Shown piece by piece: positions 25,300 to 36,213 of a stretch of 64,000 nt of DNA (the stretch's first letter is position 1; the number at the start of each line of letters is the position of its first letter). The notes under the pieces are model-generated. The model was not told where the DNA came from and ran no database searches. It saw only the letters and a list, made by a program, of their open reading frames with translations. The stretch comes from Nocardiopsis alba DSM 43377. Lineage in GTDB: Bacteria > Actinomycetota > Actinomycetes > Streptosporangiales > Streptosporangiaceae. Where the stretch lies: assembly GCF_000341225.1 (NCBI RefSeq), contig NZ_ANAC01000023.1, positions 62,001 through 126,000 of the forward strand, written 5' to 3'. A program made the translations under genes and the position numbers.

Positions 25300-28200
25300 A
25301 TGGCCGACCTTCACGATGCCCCCGTGGGCCTGACCGGCGCCCAGGCCGGTGTCTGGTACGCACAGCGGACGGCACCGGACAGCCCGGTGTTCAACGTCGG
25401 CCAGTACACCGACATCCCCACCGACCTGGACGTGGACCGCTTCGTCGAGGCGCTGCGGACGCTGGTCGAGGAGAGCGACGCCCTGCGCGCGCGGGTGGTG
25501 GTCGATGGGGACCGGCCCGCGCAGGTGATCGGGTCCGGGCCCCCTCGTGACCCGGACGTCCTCGACCTGCGCGAGGACGACGGGGAGGAGGCGGCGCGCG
25601 AGCGGGCCCTGGAGTGGATGCGCGCCGACCGGGAACGGCCGGTCGACCCCGAGGTCGGGCCGCTCCACCGGTTCGCGCTGCTGCGAGTGGGGGACGCGCG
25701 CTGGTTCTGGGTCCAGCGCTACCACCACCTGGCGGTGGACGCCTACGCCATCACGATGATGGCCCGACGCGTCGCCGACCTCTACACCCGGCTGGGGCGG
25801 GGGGAGGAGGTCCCGGCCTCCCGTTTCGGAAGGCTCGCCGACCTCGTGGCCGACGAGGAGCGGTACGAGGCCTCCGAGCGTCACGAGCGGGACCGGGCCC
25901 ACTGGGTCGATCTGATGGCCGACCGGCCCGAACCGGCCCTGTGGTCCTCGGCTCCGCCCGCGCCGCACGCCTCGTTCCTGAGGGCGCGCCTCTCCGTGGG
26001 AGCCGACGTCGCCGAGGCGCTGGACTCGCTGTCCGCCGCCCACGGCGCGACCTGGGCCGACGCCCTCGTGGGGGCCTTCGCCGCCTACACCCATCGTCTC
26101 ACCGGGGCCGACGACCTACTGCTCGGCTCCCCGACGATGGGTCGGGTGGGAACGGTGGGGCTGCGCACCCCCGCCATGGTCGTCAACGTGCTGCCGCTGC
26201 GCCTGCGCGTGGACTCGACGCTCACCGTCGCCGAGGTCGTCGAGCGCACCGCCGCCGCCCAACGCGACCTGCGCGCCCACGGGCGCTACCGGTCCGAACG
26301 GCTCCGCCGCGACCTGGCCGCCGTCGGCGACCGCTTCGGCCTGTACGGACCCGAGATCAACGTCAAGCTCTTCGACTACACGCTCACCTTCGACGGGGCG
26401 GCCGCCGCCACCACCAACCTGTCCGAGGGGCCGGTCGACGACATCGCCGTGTCCGTCTACCGTCCGGCCGCGGGCGGTCTGGTCCTGGAGGCCAACGCCA
26501 ACGACGCCCGCTACGACGAGGCCGGGGCCCGCGCCCTCCTGGCCGGGTTCGCCGACTTCCTCGCGGGGTTCGCCGGCGCGAACGGCACCACCCGCCTGGC
26601 CGCGCTGGACACCGTCGCCCCGACCGACCTCCTTCCGGCCACGCCGCCGGCCCCGGGCGAGCGGGCCCCGGTCACCGAGACCCTGTTCCGCTCCGCCGAC
26701 CTCGCCCCCGACGCCACCGCCCTGGTCCATGGGGATCTCCGACTCACCCGGGCCGACCTCGTCGACCGGATCGACCGCCTGGCCCACCTGCTGCGCGACT
26801 CCGGGATCGGCCCCGGCGACACCGTCGCCCTGGCGCTGCCCCGCTCCGTCGACCTGGTGATCGCCCTCTTCGCGGTTCTGCGCGCCGGAGCCGCCTACGC
26901 ACCCGTGGACCCCGACCACCCCGTCGACCGGATCGCCCGGGTACTGGACAGTGCCCGGCCCGCCCTGGTCCTGGCGGACTCCACCACCTCGCACCGGCTC
27001 CCCGAGGACGCCGAGGCGCGGCTCCTCGAACTCGACACCGACGAGGTCCGCGAGGCGCTCGCCGAACAGCGCACCGGCCGGCTTCCGGCGCCCGACCCCC
27101 GATCGGCCGCCTACGTCATCCACACCTCGGGCTCCACCGGGCTGCCCAAGGGCGTGGTGGTCGAACACCGCTCCCTGTCAGCCCTGGCCGATACCCAGCG
27201 GGACCACCTGTACCGTCATCTGCCCGAGGGCGCGAGGGTCGGCCACACCGGCTCCTTCACCTTCGACGCCTCCTGGGACAGCCTCCTCGGCCTGGTCCAC
27301 GGCCACGAACTCCACCTGATCGACACCGAGATCCTTCTGGACCACGCCCGGCTCGGCGCCTACGTCGACGAACACCGGATCGAGCACCTGGACCTGACCC
27401 CGAGCTACCTGCGGGGGCTGCTGGACTCCGGCGAACTCCACCGGGCCCCCGCCCTGCTCACCTTCGGCGGCGAGGCCTGCCCGCAGGGACTGTGGGACCG
27501 GCTGCGCGCCCTGCCCGGTACGCGGGCCCTCAACTTCTACGGCCCCACCGAGAACACCGTCGACGCCCTGGTCTGCGACGTCGCCGACACCCCCGACACC
27601 GCGATCGGCCGACCGGTCGCCGGGGTACGCGCCCACCTGCTGGACGCGGCCCTGCGGCCCGTACCGCGCGGGGTCCCCGGAGACCTGTACCTGGCGGGCG
27701 AGCTGCTCGCCCGCGGCTACGTCGGCCGTCCCGACCTGACCGCCGAACGCTTCCTCGCCGACCCCTACGGCCCTCCCGGCACCCGCATGTACCGCACCGG
27801 CGACCGCGCCCTCGTCCGCGAGGACGGCACCGTCGCCTACCTGGGGCGGGACGACGGCCAGGTCCAGGTGCGCGGATACCGGGTCGAACCCGCCGAGGTG
27901 GACGCGGTCGCCGCCGCCCACCCCCGGGTCGCGCAGTGCGCCACGGTGGTCCGCGAGAGCGCGAACGGCACCGCGCGTCTGATCGCCTACGTGGTGGCGA
28001 CCGAGGGGGAGCGAACCGGCCGCGACCTCGAAGAGGAACTACTCGCCCACCTGGCCGAACGCCTGCCCGACCACATGGTCCCCTCCCGGGCGATGGTCCT
28101 GGACCGGCTGCCCCTCAACTCCAGTGGCAAGGTCGACCGCACCGCCCTGCCCGAACCCTCCGCCCCGACCGGCGACCCCGCCGAACCCGCCACCCCCGCC

Positions 28201-31200
28201 GAACACACCCTGCTCGGCGTGCTGCGCGAGACCCTGGGCACCGACACCGGCCCCCACGACGACTTCTTCCGCCTGGGCGGCGACAGCATCCTCGCCATCC
28301 AGGTCGTCAACCGCGCCCGCGCGGCCGGACTGGGCCTGACCGTGCGCGACGTGTTCGAGGCGCCGACCGCCGCGGGCCTGGCCGCCCGCGCCACGACCTC
28401 GCCCCTCGCGCCTCGGATCGCCGACGACCCGGTCGGTCCGGTGGAGCCCACCGCCGTGACCATCGAACATCTCGCCCAGGGCGGCCCCGGCACCCGCTTC
28501 ACCCAGTCCCAGGTGCTGTGGACCCCGGCCGGGCTGACCGAGGAGATCCTCGCCGAGGCGTTGGGCGCCGTCATCGCCCACCACGGCGCCCTGCGCCTGA
28601 GGGTCCGCGACGAGGCGATGGAGGTCCTGCCCGCCAAGGACACCCGCGAGCACCGTCCGCTCACCCGGGTGGACGTCGCCGACCGGTCCGAGGACCAGGT
28701 GACCGAGGAGATCGTCACCCAGGCCGCCGAGGCCCACACCCGGATCGACCTCTCCGAGGGGCACCCGTTGACCGCCGTCTGGTTCGACGCCGGACCCGAC
28801 CGGATGGGACGACTGCTCGTCCAGGTCCACCACCTGGCCGTCGACGGGGTGTCCTGGCGGGTGATCGGCCCCGACCTGGCCGAGGCCGTCGCCGCTCTCA
28901 GCGCCGGCCGTCCCGTCCGGCTCGCCGGGGCGGGCACCTCGCTGCGCCGTTGGACCCGACTGCTCCACGAGGAGGCCCGCCGGCCCGAACGGCTCGCCGA
29001 ACTCGACCACTGGCTCGACCAGACCGACCCCGCCCGGCACCGCCGCCTGGGCGCCCGCGACCTGGACCCCGACGTCGACCGGGTCGCCACCCGGCGCTCC
29101 CTCGACGTGGAACTCGACCCCGACCTCACCCATCGGGTGCTCACCGGCATCGGCCCGGTCTATCGGGTCGGGCCCGAAGAGGTCCTGCTCGCCGGTCTGA
29201 CCCTCGCGGTCGGCCGCCGACTGCTGGTCGAACTGGAAGGGCATGGACGGCGCGACCTGCTCACCGCGCCCACCGACCTGTCCCGCACCGTCGGCTGGCT
29301 CACCACCTCCCACCCGGTGGCCCTGACCCCCGACGGCGATCCGGCCGGCACCCTCAAGAGGGTCAAGGAGACCCTGCGCGCCACCCCGGGGCACGGCCTC
29401 GGCCACGGCCTGCTGCGGCACCTGAACCCCGAGACCGCGCCCCGCCTGGCCGACCGGGCCCGACCCGACGTCCTCTTCAACTACCTGGGCCGCTTCGGTG
29501 CCCCCGCCGCACAGCCCTGGGAGTCCGCTCCCGTCTCCACCCGGGTCATGCTCGGCGAGGACCCCGACCGTCCGCTCACCCACGGCCTGGAGATCGGCGC
29601 CGTCGCCCAGGAGGGTCCCGAGGGCGTCCGCCTGCACCTGACCCTGCGCTGGGCGCCCGGCGTCCACACCTTCGAGGACGTACGCGGCCTCGCCGACGAC
29701 CTCACCGCCGCCCTGACCGCCCTCGCCGAGGCCGCAGCCGACCCCGGGCCGCACACGCTCACCCCCTCCGACGTGCCGCTCCTATCGATCGACCGGACCC
29801 GCATCGAACAGGTCGAACGCGCCTGGGTCGACACCCACGGCGATCCCCGGGCACGGCTGTCCGACCTGTGGCCCGCCACCGAACTCCAGGCCGGTCTGGT
29901 CTTCCACAGCCTCCACGGTCCGGGACACGACGCCTACACGGCGCAGTCCACCACCCGGATCGACGGCGACCTGGACCCCGGACGCCTGCGCCGCGCCGCC
30001 GCCCTGCTCATGGAACGGCACCCGAACCTGCGCGCCGGCTTCCACCTCCAGGACGGCGAACTCGTCCAGTTCGTCCCGGCCGAACTCGACCCCCTCTGGC
30101 GGGAGGTCGACCTGACCGAGGCCACCGACCCCGAGAACGCGCTGGAACGGCTGCGCTCCGAGGAGATCGCCACCCCCTTCGATCCGTCCCGGCCGCCGCT
30201 GATGCGCTTCACCCTGGTCAAGGCGGGCTCCGACCGGCACCACCTGGTGGTCACCGACCACCACACCCTCCTCGACGGCTGGTCGACCCCGCTGTTCCTG
30301 CGGGAGCTGTTCGCCCACTACGCCGACCCGGAGACCCCGGCACCCCGCGTCGGCTTCCGCGACCACCTCGCCCACCTGGCCGAACGCGACTACGAGGCCG
30401 CCGACCGCGCCTGGGCCGAGGAGCTCGCCGACCTGGACGGACCCACCCTCGTCGCCCCCGACGCCTCGGCCCACGGCGGTGAGGAACAGCGGATCCTGTA
30501 CGCCTCGCTCACCCCGGCCGAGACCGAACGGCTCACCGGCCTGACCCGCGCGCTGGGCGTCACCGCCAACACCGTCGTCCAGGCCGCCTGGGCGCTGGTC
30601 CTGGGCTCGGAGACCGGCCGCGACGACGTCGTCTTCGGCACCACCGTCTCCGGTCGCCCGACCGACCTGCCCGGAGCCGAGAACGCCCTGGGCCTGTTCA
30701 TCAACACGATCCCCGTCCGGGTACACCCGCGCGCCGACCTGTCCCTGACCGACCTGCTCACCGGACTCCAGAGCCGGCAGGCGGCCCTGGCCGAACACCA
30801 CCACACCGGCCTGACCCGGACCCAGGAGCTGTCCGGTCATCGGACGCTCTTCGACACGCTCCTGGTCTTCGAGAACTTCCCCGATCGCGACGCGCTGGCC
30901 GACCGCGACTACGCGGGCGTCCGCCTCACCGACGTCCGCGTCGAGGACGCCACCCACTATCCGATCTCGATCAACGTCCTGCCCGGCCGCACCCTCGACC
31001 TCAGGCTGTGCCACCGCCCCGACGCCGTGGACGCCCGCCGGGCCGGCGCGCTCCTGGAACGGCTGCGCACCGTCCTCGGCCGGATCGTCGAGCGGCCCGG
31101 CCTCGGTGTCGCCGAGGTCGACACCCTCACCTCGGCCGAACGCGCCCGGGTGTTGGACGGCTTCAACCGGACCTCGACCGCGATCACCGCGCCGCGCCCC

Positions 31201-34200
31201 TGCGACGCGGTGGCCGACCAGGCGGGCTGGACCCCCGACGCGATCGCCGTGATCGACGCCGAGGGCGAGCACGACTACGCCGAACTCGACTCCTGGACCT
31301 CCGACCTCGCCGCTCTGTTGTACGCCCGCGGTGTGCGCGCCGGACAGGTGGTGGCGGTGGCGTTGCCGAGGTCGGTGGATCTGGTGGCCGCCCTGCTCGC
31401 GGTGCAGCGGGTGGGCGCCGTCTACCTGCCGTTGGATCCGGGGTTCCCGGCCGACCGGATCGTCTACATGCTGGACGACTCCGAGGCGGTGCTGTTGCTC
31501 ACCGGTGGGGGAGTGGAGGCCCCCGCCGGTGTCACCACCCCGGTCCTGGACCTGGACGAGATCGCCTCCCAGGGCGGGACGTTCGAGGGCGCCTACGTCC
31601 CTGCCGAGACTCCGCGCCCCGACGCGCCCGCCTACGTGCTGTACACGTCGGGGTCGACCGGACGGCCCAAGGGGGTGCTGATCGACCATCGCAACCTGGC
31701 CAACTTCCTCACCGACATGGGACGGCGCCTCCCCTTGGAGGCCGGCGACCGTTGGCTCGCGGTGACCACGGTCGGCTTCGACATCTCCGCCCTGGAGCTG
31801 TACCTGCCGCTGCTGTCCGGGGCCACGGTGGTCCTGGCCGACCGGGACACCGTCCGCGACCCCCGGCCGCTCGCCGAACTGATCACCCGCTCGGGATCCA
31901 CGATCATGCAGGCCACCCCGTCGCTGTGGCGCTCCCTGATCGAGCACGACCCGTCCGCTCTCGCCGGGCTGCGGGTCCTGGTCGGCGGCGAGGCGGTCCC
32001 CGAACCCCTGGCCGCCCGGCTCGCCGAACTCTCGATCGAAGCCCACAACGTCTACGGGCCCACCGAGACCACCATCTGGTCCACCACCACACCTTTGGAC
32101 ACCGACGGCCCCGTCACCATCGGCCGACCCATGGCCAACACCCGGGTGTACGTGCTCGACGCCGCGCTGCGCCCCGCCCCCGTGGGCGTGGTCGGCGACC
32201 TGTACATCGCCGGCTCCGGTGTGGGCCTGGGCTACCTCGGACGCTTCGGCCTGACGGCGGAGCGGTTCGTGGCCGATCCCTTCTCGGGCGGGCCCGGGTC
32301 GCGGATGTACCGCACCGGCGACCTGGCCCGGTGGCGTACGGACGGCACGTTGGACTTCCTGGGCCGGGCCGACTTCCAGGTGAAGGTACGCGGTTTCCGG
32401 ATCGAGCCCGGAGAGATCGAGAACGCCCTGGAGGCGTCACCCGACGTCGCCCGAGCGGTGGTCACCGCACACGAGGACGCCTCCGGCTCCTCCCACCTGG
32501 TCGCCCACGTCGTCCCCACGGGCCCGGCCGGGCCCACCGACCCGAGCCTCGACACGGTGGCCCTGCGCGCCCACCTCGCCGAACGCCTGCCCGACTACAT
32601 GGTGCCCGGCGCGATCGCCGTCCTCTCCTCCCTCCCGCTCACCGCCAACGGCAAGGTCGATCGCAAGGCCCTGCCCGACCCCGCCGCCTCCGGCCACGTC
32701 TTCGGGCACGGACGCGCCCCGGCCGGAGCCGCCGAGGAGATCCTCTGCGGGGTCCTCGCCGAGGTGCTCGGCCGCGACCGGGTCGGTCCCGACGAGGACT
32801 TCTTCGCCCTGGGCGGGCACTCCCTCCTGGCCGCCCGGGTGGTCGCCCGCGTCCGCTCGCTGCTCGGCGCCGACGTCGGGGTGCGCGATCTGTTCGAGGC
32901 GCCCACCGCCGCGGCCCTGGCCCGAAGGGTCACCGACACGGCCTCCGGGGCCGGGGCCCCGATCGTCCGACTTCCGGAGGGCGAGCCCCGACGCCTGTCC
33001 CACGCCCAGCACCGGCTCTGGCTCATCGACCGCGTCCACGAGTCCGGCGGCGCCTACAACGTGCCCCTGGCGGTGCGCGTCCACGATCGGCCGGACCTCG
33101 ACGCGCTGCGCGCGGCCGTCGTCGACCTGGCCGAGCGCCACGAGGTCCTGCGCACGGTGATCGACGTCGATCCGGACGACCCCGGCACGCCCGTGCCGCG
33201 CCTCCTGCCCGCCGACGCCGTCGACGTGGCCGCCGAGCACGTCGACCGTCCCTTCGAGGAGGAACTGGCCCGGATCACCGCCCTCCCCTTCGACCTGGCC
33301 GCACGCCCCCCTCTGCGGGTCCGGCTGCTCACCGGCCCCGGGGTGGGAGAGGGCTGCGTCCTGCTGCTCGTCCTGCACCACATCGCCGCCGACGAATGGT
33401 CCTTCGGTCCGCTGCTGTCCGACCTGGACCTGGCCTACCGGGCCAGGGCACGAGGGGTCGCGCCCGATCAGGCGCCCCTCCCCTTCCGTTACACCGACTA
33501 CGCGGCGGCCCGGGCCGAACGCCTGGGCGACGCCGCCGACCCCGACAGCCGGCTCTCCCGCGCCCTCGACCACTGGCGGCGGCACCTGGAGGGGATCCCG
33601 GACGAACTCGCCCTGCCCACCGATCGGCCTCGGCCGGCGACCCCCTCGCACAGCGGCGGACTCTCTCAGGTGGAGGTCGCCCCCGAACTGCACGAGTCCC
33701 TGCGCGCGCTCGCCACCGAGCACGGCGTCACGGTCTTCATGGTCGTCCAGGCGGCCGTGGCCACCCTGCTGCACCGGATGGGCGCGGGGGAGGACATCCC
33801 GTTGGGCAGCCCGGTCGCCGATCGCGCGGACGAGGGGCTCCAGGACGTGGTCGGCTTCTTCCTCGACACCCTGGTGCTGCGGCTGGACCTGTCCGGCCGG
33901 CCCACCTTCGCCGAACTCCTCGCCCGGACGCGCGAGGTGGACCTGGCCGGCTTCGCCCACGCCGACGCCCCCTTCGACACGGTGGTCGAGGCGCTGCGTC
34001 CGGAACGCTCGGTCAGCAGGCACCCGCTGTTCCAGACGATGGTGTCCTACCAGCGCAGGCCCGAGGGCGTCGACGCCCTGTTCGGTTCGACCACCCACCT
34101 GGTCGAGACGCCGCTGGACACCGCCCGCTTCGACCTGGAGTTCGCCTACATCGAGGATCCGAGGCGTGGGACGCGGGTGGCGCTCAACCACTCCGCCGAC

Positions 34201-36213
34201 CTGTTCGAGACGGCCACGGCCGATCGGTTGGCGGCCCGACTCGTCGCCCTGTTGGAGCAGGTCGCGGCCGATCCGCACCGAGCTCTGGGGGCCTTCGACG
34301 TGCTCGGCGCCGAGGAGCGCGCCCGGGTGTTGGACGGCTTCAACCGGACCTCGACCGCGATCACCGCGCCGCGCCCCTGCGACGCGGTGGCCGATCGGGC
34401 CGCCGACGAGCCCGACGCGGTGGCGGTCGAGGACGGCGAGGGCGCCCACACCTACGCGGACCTTCACGCGCGGGTCGATCGGATCGCCGCTCTGTTGCGC
34501 GCCCGTGGGGTGCGCGCCGGGCGGGTGGTGGCGGTGGCGTTGCCGAGGTCGGTGGATCTGGTCGCGGCCCTGCTCGCGGTGCAGCGGGTGGGCGGTGTGT
34601 ACCTGCCGTTGGATCCGGGGTTCCCGGCCGACCGGATCGTCTACATGCTGGACGACTCCGGAGCGGTCCTTCTGCTCACCGGTGGGGGAGTGGAGGCCCC
34701 CGCCGGTGTCACCACCCCGGTCCTGGACCTGGACGCCGTCCCGGCCGAGACGGCGGCCGTACCCCACGACGGCGCGGACGACACCGGGACGGCCGTCCAC
34801 CCGGCGGCCCCGGCCTACGTGCTGTACACGTCGGGGTCGACCGGACGGCCCAAGGGGGTGCTGATCGACCACCGCAACCTGGCCAACTTCCTCACCGACA
34901 TGGCCCACCGGGTGCCCCTCGCGTCGGGAGACCGTTGGCTCGCGGTGACCACGGTCGGTTTCGACATCTCCGCCCTGGAGCTGTACCTGCCGCTGCTGTC
35001 CGGGGCCACGGTGGTCCTGGCCGACCGGGACACCGTCCGCGACGGGGCGGCCCTGGCCGAACTCCTCCGGAACGGCCGGATCGACGTCATGCAGGCCACC
35101 CCCACCCTGTGGCGGATGCTGACGGAGACCGACCCCGAAGCCCTGACCGGCCTGCGGGTCCTGGTCGGTGGCGAGGCCCTGCCGCCGGCGCTCGCCGACA
35201 CCCTGACCGAGGCGGCCCGGGAGGTCGTCAACGTCTACGGGCCCACCGAGACCACCATCTGGTCCACCGCCGCCCCGGTCCACGCGGACCGTCCGGTCAC
35301 CATCGGCCGTCCGATGGCCAACACCCGGGTGTACGTGCTCGACGCCGACCTCGGCCCGGTCCCGCCCGGGGTCCCCGGCGACCTGTACATCGCCGGCGCC
35401 GGTGTGGGCCTGGGCTACCTCGGCCGCTTCGACCTGACGGCGGAGCGGTTCGTGGCCGATCCGTTCGCCGCCGAACCCGGAGCGCGGATGTACCGCACCG
35501 GAGACCTGGCCCGATGGAACCACGACGGAACCCTGGACTTCCTGGGCCGGGCCGACTTCCAGGTGAAGGTACGCGGTTTCCGGATCGAGCTCGGCGAGAT
35601 CGAGACCGCGCTCGCCGCCGTCGACGGGGTCGGCCAGGCCGTGGTCACCGCCCGCGAGGACGCCGACGGTCACTCACGCCTGGTCGCCCACCTGACCGCC
35701 GGCGGAGAGGCGGACGTCTCCTCGCTGCGGGCCGAGCTCTCGACCCGTCTGCCCGGCTACATGGTGCCGAGCTCCTTCGTGATCATGGACGCCCTGCCGC
35801 TCACCGCCAACGGCAAGATCGACCGCAACGCCCTGCCCGACCCGGCCACCGTCGAGACCGCCACGGTCCGCGACACCGGACGCGACCCCGCCACCGAAGC
35901 CGAACGCGCGCTCTGCGAGGTCTACGCCGAGGTCCTGGGCCTGGACAAGGTCGGCGCCGACGAGGACTTCTTCGCCCTGGGCGGCGACAGCGTCCTCACC
36001 CTGCGCCTGGTCGGCGGCGCCCGCCGGGCCGGCTGGGTGGTCACCGGACGGCAGGTCTTCCGCAACCCGGTGGTCGCCGATCTGGCCGCCGTCGCCGACC
36101 CCGTGGCACCCGCCGCGCCCACGCCCCTCTCCGAGACGGCCGAGGAACCGCTGATCTCCCTCGCCCCCGGACAGCTCGACCAGATCGAATCGATGTGGAG
36201 GAAGCGGCGATGA
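25300..36213 (+). CDS. NRPS 1: C-A-T-E / C-A-T / C-A-T (DHB acceptor; D-basic residue, Gly, Gly)
   Basis: 3637 residues from ATG 25300 (upstream GAGGAG). Order: C1 (~10-440, HHLAVDAY, EntF-like starter), A1 (~460-950), T1 (S996), E (~1045-1480, HHLAVDGVSWR at ~1177), C2 (HHTLLDGWS ~1654), A2, T2 (S2508), C3 (HHIAADEW ~2693), A3, T3 (S3564). Pocket residues aligned by eye to GrsA read D-A-D-D-T-G-F-V-D for A1 (two acidic residues, suggesting a cationic side chain such as Arg) and D-I-L-Q-L-G-V-I-W for A2 and A3 (glycine code). C1 would accept DHB from the aryl carrier. The C-terminus has a helix ending LDQIESMWRKRR, probably for docking. The stop overlaps NRPS 2 as ATGA. The order matches fuscachelin. 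Confidence 0.95.
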   Translation: MADLHDAPVGLTGAQAGVWYAQRTAPDSPVFNVGQYTDIPTDLDVDRFVEALRTLVEESDALRARVVVDGDRPAQVIGSGPPRDPDVLDLREDDGEEAARERALEWMRADRERPVDPEVGPLHRFALLRVGDARWFWVQRYHHLAVDAYAITMMARRVADLYTRLGRGEEVPASRFGRLADLVADEERYEASERHERDRAHWVDLMADRPEPALWSSAPPAPHASFLRARLSVGADVAEALDSLSAAHGATWADALVGAFAAYTHRLTGADDLLLGSPTMGRVGTVGLRTPAMVVNVLPLRLRVDSTLTVAEVVERTAAAQRDLRAHGRYRSERLRRDLAAVGDRFGLYGPEINVKLFDYTLTFDGAAAATTNLSEGPVDDIAVSVYRPAAGGLVLEANANDARYDEAGARALLAGFADFLAGFAGANGTTRLAALDTVAPTDLLPATPPAPGERAPVTETLFRSADLAPDATALVHGDLRLTRADLVDRIDRLAHLLRDSGIGPGDTVALALPRSVDLVIALFAVLRAGAAYAPVDPDHPVDRIARVLDSARPALVLADSTTSHRLPEDAEARLLELDTDEVREALAEQRTGRLPAPDPRSAAYVIHTSGSTGLPKGVVVEHRSLSALADTQRDHLYRHLPEGARVGHTGSFTFDASWDSLLGLVHGHELHLIDTEILLDHARLGAYVDEHRIEHLDLTPSYLRGLLDSGELHRAPALLTFGGEACPQGLWDRLRALPGTRALNFYGPTENTVDALVCDVADTPDTAIGRPVAGVRAHLLDAALRPVPRGVPGDLYLAGELLARGYVGRPDLTAERFLADPYGPPGTRMYRTGDRALVREDGTVAYLGRDDGQVQVRGYRVEPAEVDAVAAAHPRVAQCATVVRESANGTARLIAYVVATEGERTGRDLEEELLAHLAERLPDHMVPSRAMVLDRLPLNSSGKVDRTALPEPSAPTGDPAEPATPAEHTLLGVLRETLGTDTGPHDDFFRLGGDSILAIQVVNRARAAGLGLTVRDVFEAPTAAGLAARATTSPLAPRIADDPVGPVEPTAVTIEHLAQGGPGTRFTQSQVLWTPAGLTEEILAEALGAVIAHHGALRLRVRDEAMEVLPAKDTREHRPLTRVDVADRSEDQVTEEIVTQAAEAHTRIDLSEGHPLTAVWFDAGPDRMGRLLVQVHHLAVDGVSWRVIGPDLAEAVAALSAGRPVRLAGAGTSLRRWTRLLHEEARRPERLAELDHWLDQTDPARHRRLGARDLDPDVDRVATRRSLDVELDPDLTHRVLTGIGPVYRVGPEEVLLAGLTLAVGRRLLVELEGHGRRDLLTAPTDLSRTVGWLTTSHPVALTPDGDPAGTLKRVKETLRATPGHGLGHGLLRHLNPETAPRLADRARPDVLFNYLGRFGAPAAQPWESAPVSTRVMLGEDPDRPLTHGLEIGAVAQEGPEGVRLHLTLRWAPGVHTFEDVRGLADDLTAALTALAEAAADPGPHTLTPSDVPLLSIDRTRIEQVERAWVDTHGDPRARLSDLWPATELQAGLVFHSLHGPGHDAYTAQSTTRIDGDLDPGRLRRAAALLMERHPNLRAGFHLQDGELVQFVPAELDPLWREVDLTEATDPENALERLRSEEIATPFDPSRPPLMRFTLVKAGSDRHHLVVTDHHTLLDGWSTPLFLRELFAHYADPETPAPRVGFRDHLAHLAERDYEAADRAWAEELADLDGPTLVAPDASAHGGEEQRILYASLTPAETERLTGLTRALGVTANTVVQAAWALVLGSETGRDDVVFGTTVSGRPTDLPGAENALGLFINTIPVRVHPRADLSLTDLLTGLQSRQAALAEHHHTGLTRTQELSGHRTLFDTLLVFENFPDRDALADRDYAGVRLTDVRVEDATHYPISINVLPGRTLDLRLCHRPDAVDARRAGALLERLRTVLGRIVERPGLGVAEVDTLTSAERARVLDGFNRTSTAITAPRPCDAVADQAGWTPDAIAVIDAEGEHDYAELDSWTSDLAALLYARGVRAGQVVAVALPRSVDLVAALLAVQRVGAVYLPLDPGFPADRIVYMLDDSEAVLLLTGGGVEAPAGVTTPVLDLDEIASQGGTFEGAYVPAETPRPDAPAYVLYTSGSTGRPKGVLIDHRNLANFLTDMGRRLPLEAGDRWLAVTTVGFDISALELYLPLLSGATVVLADRDTVRDPRPLAELITRSGSTIMQATPSLWRSLIEHDPSALAGLRVLVGGEAVPEPLAARLAELSIEAHNVYGPTETTIWSTTTPLDTDGPVTIGRPMANTRVYVLDAALRPAPVGVVGDLYIAGSGVGLGYLGRFGLTAERFVADPFSGGPGSRMYRTGDLARWRTDGTLDFLGRADFQVKVRGFRIEPGEIENALEASPDVARAVVTAHEDASGSSHLVAHVVPTGPAGPTDPSLDTVALRAHLAERLPDYMVPGAIAVLSSLPLTANGKVDRKALPDPAASGHVFGHGRAPAGAAEEILCGVLAEVLGRDRVGPDEDFFALGGHSLLAARVVARVRSLLGADVGVRDLFEAPTAAALARRVTDTASGAGAPIVRLPEGEPRRLSHAQHRLWLIDRVHESGGAYNVPLAVRVHDRPDLDALRAAVVDLAERHEVLRTVIDVDPDDPGTPVPRLLPADAVDVAAEHVDRPFEEELARITALPFDLAARPPLRVRLLTGPGVGEGCVLLLVLHHIAADEWSFGPLLSDLDLAYRARARGVAPDQAPLPFRYTDYAAARAERLGDAADPDSRLSRALDHWRRHLEGIPDELALPTDRPRPATPSHSGGLSQVEVAPELHESLRALATEHGVTVFMVVQAAVATLLHRMGAGEDIPLGSPVADRADEGLQDVVGFFLDTLVLRLDLSGRPTFAELLARTREVDLAGFAHADAPFDTVVEALRPERSVSRHPLFQTMVSYQRRPEGVDALFGSTTHLVETPLDTARFDLEFAYIEDPRRGTRVALNHSADLFETATADRLAARLVALLEQVAADPHRALGAFDVLGAEERARVLDGFNRTSTAITAPRPCDAVADRAADEPDAVAVEDGEGAHTYADLHARVDRIAALLRARGVRAGRVVAVALPRSVDLVAALLAVQRVGGVYLPLDPGFPADRIVYMLDDSGAVLLLTGGGVEAPAGVTTPVLDLDAVPAETAAVPHDGADDTGTAVHPAAPAYVLYTSGSTGRPKGVLIDHRNLANFLTDMAHRVPLASGDRWLAVTTVGFDISALELYLPLLSGATVVLADRDTVRDGAALAELLRNGRIDVMQATPTLWRMLTETDPEALTGLRVLVGGEALPPALADTLTEAAREVVNVYGPTETTIWSTAAPVHADRPVTIGRPMANTRVYVLDADLGPVPPGVPGDLYIAGAGVGLGYLGRFDLTAERFVADPFAAEPGARMYRTGDLARWNHDGTLDFLGRADFQVKVRGFRIELGEIETALAAVDGVGQAVVTAREDADGHSRLVAHLTAGGEADVSSLRAELSTRLPGYMVPSSFVIMDALPLTANGKIDRNALPDPATVETATVRDTGRDPATEAERALCEVYAEVLGLDKVGADEDFFALGGDSVLTLRLVGGARRAGWVVTGRQVFRNPVVADLAAVADPVAPAAPTPLSETAEEPLISLAPGQLDQIESMWRKRR
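31141..32407 (+). repeat. A-domain repeat copy 1 (Gly module 2)
   Basis: Nearly identical DNA to 34318-35590, including a 77-bp exact block (31141-31217 versus 34318-34394) and an exact block at the end (32352-32407 versus 35535-35590). Divergent patches lie in between. It looks like a recent duplication or gene conversion of the glycine adenylation domain. Confidence 0.85.
34318..35590 (+). repeat. A-domain repeat copy 2 (Gly module 3)
   Basis: Partner of 31141-32407. The substrate-pocket region is among the most conserved blocks, consistent with both copies choosing glycine. Confidence 0.85.

Noticed and set aside
28039..35673. Several 500-1080-codon minus-strand frames across the NRPS genes
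   Set aside because: They arise from third-position GC bias opposite NRPS 1, and the translations are Gly/Val/Arg-rich without domains.
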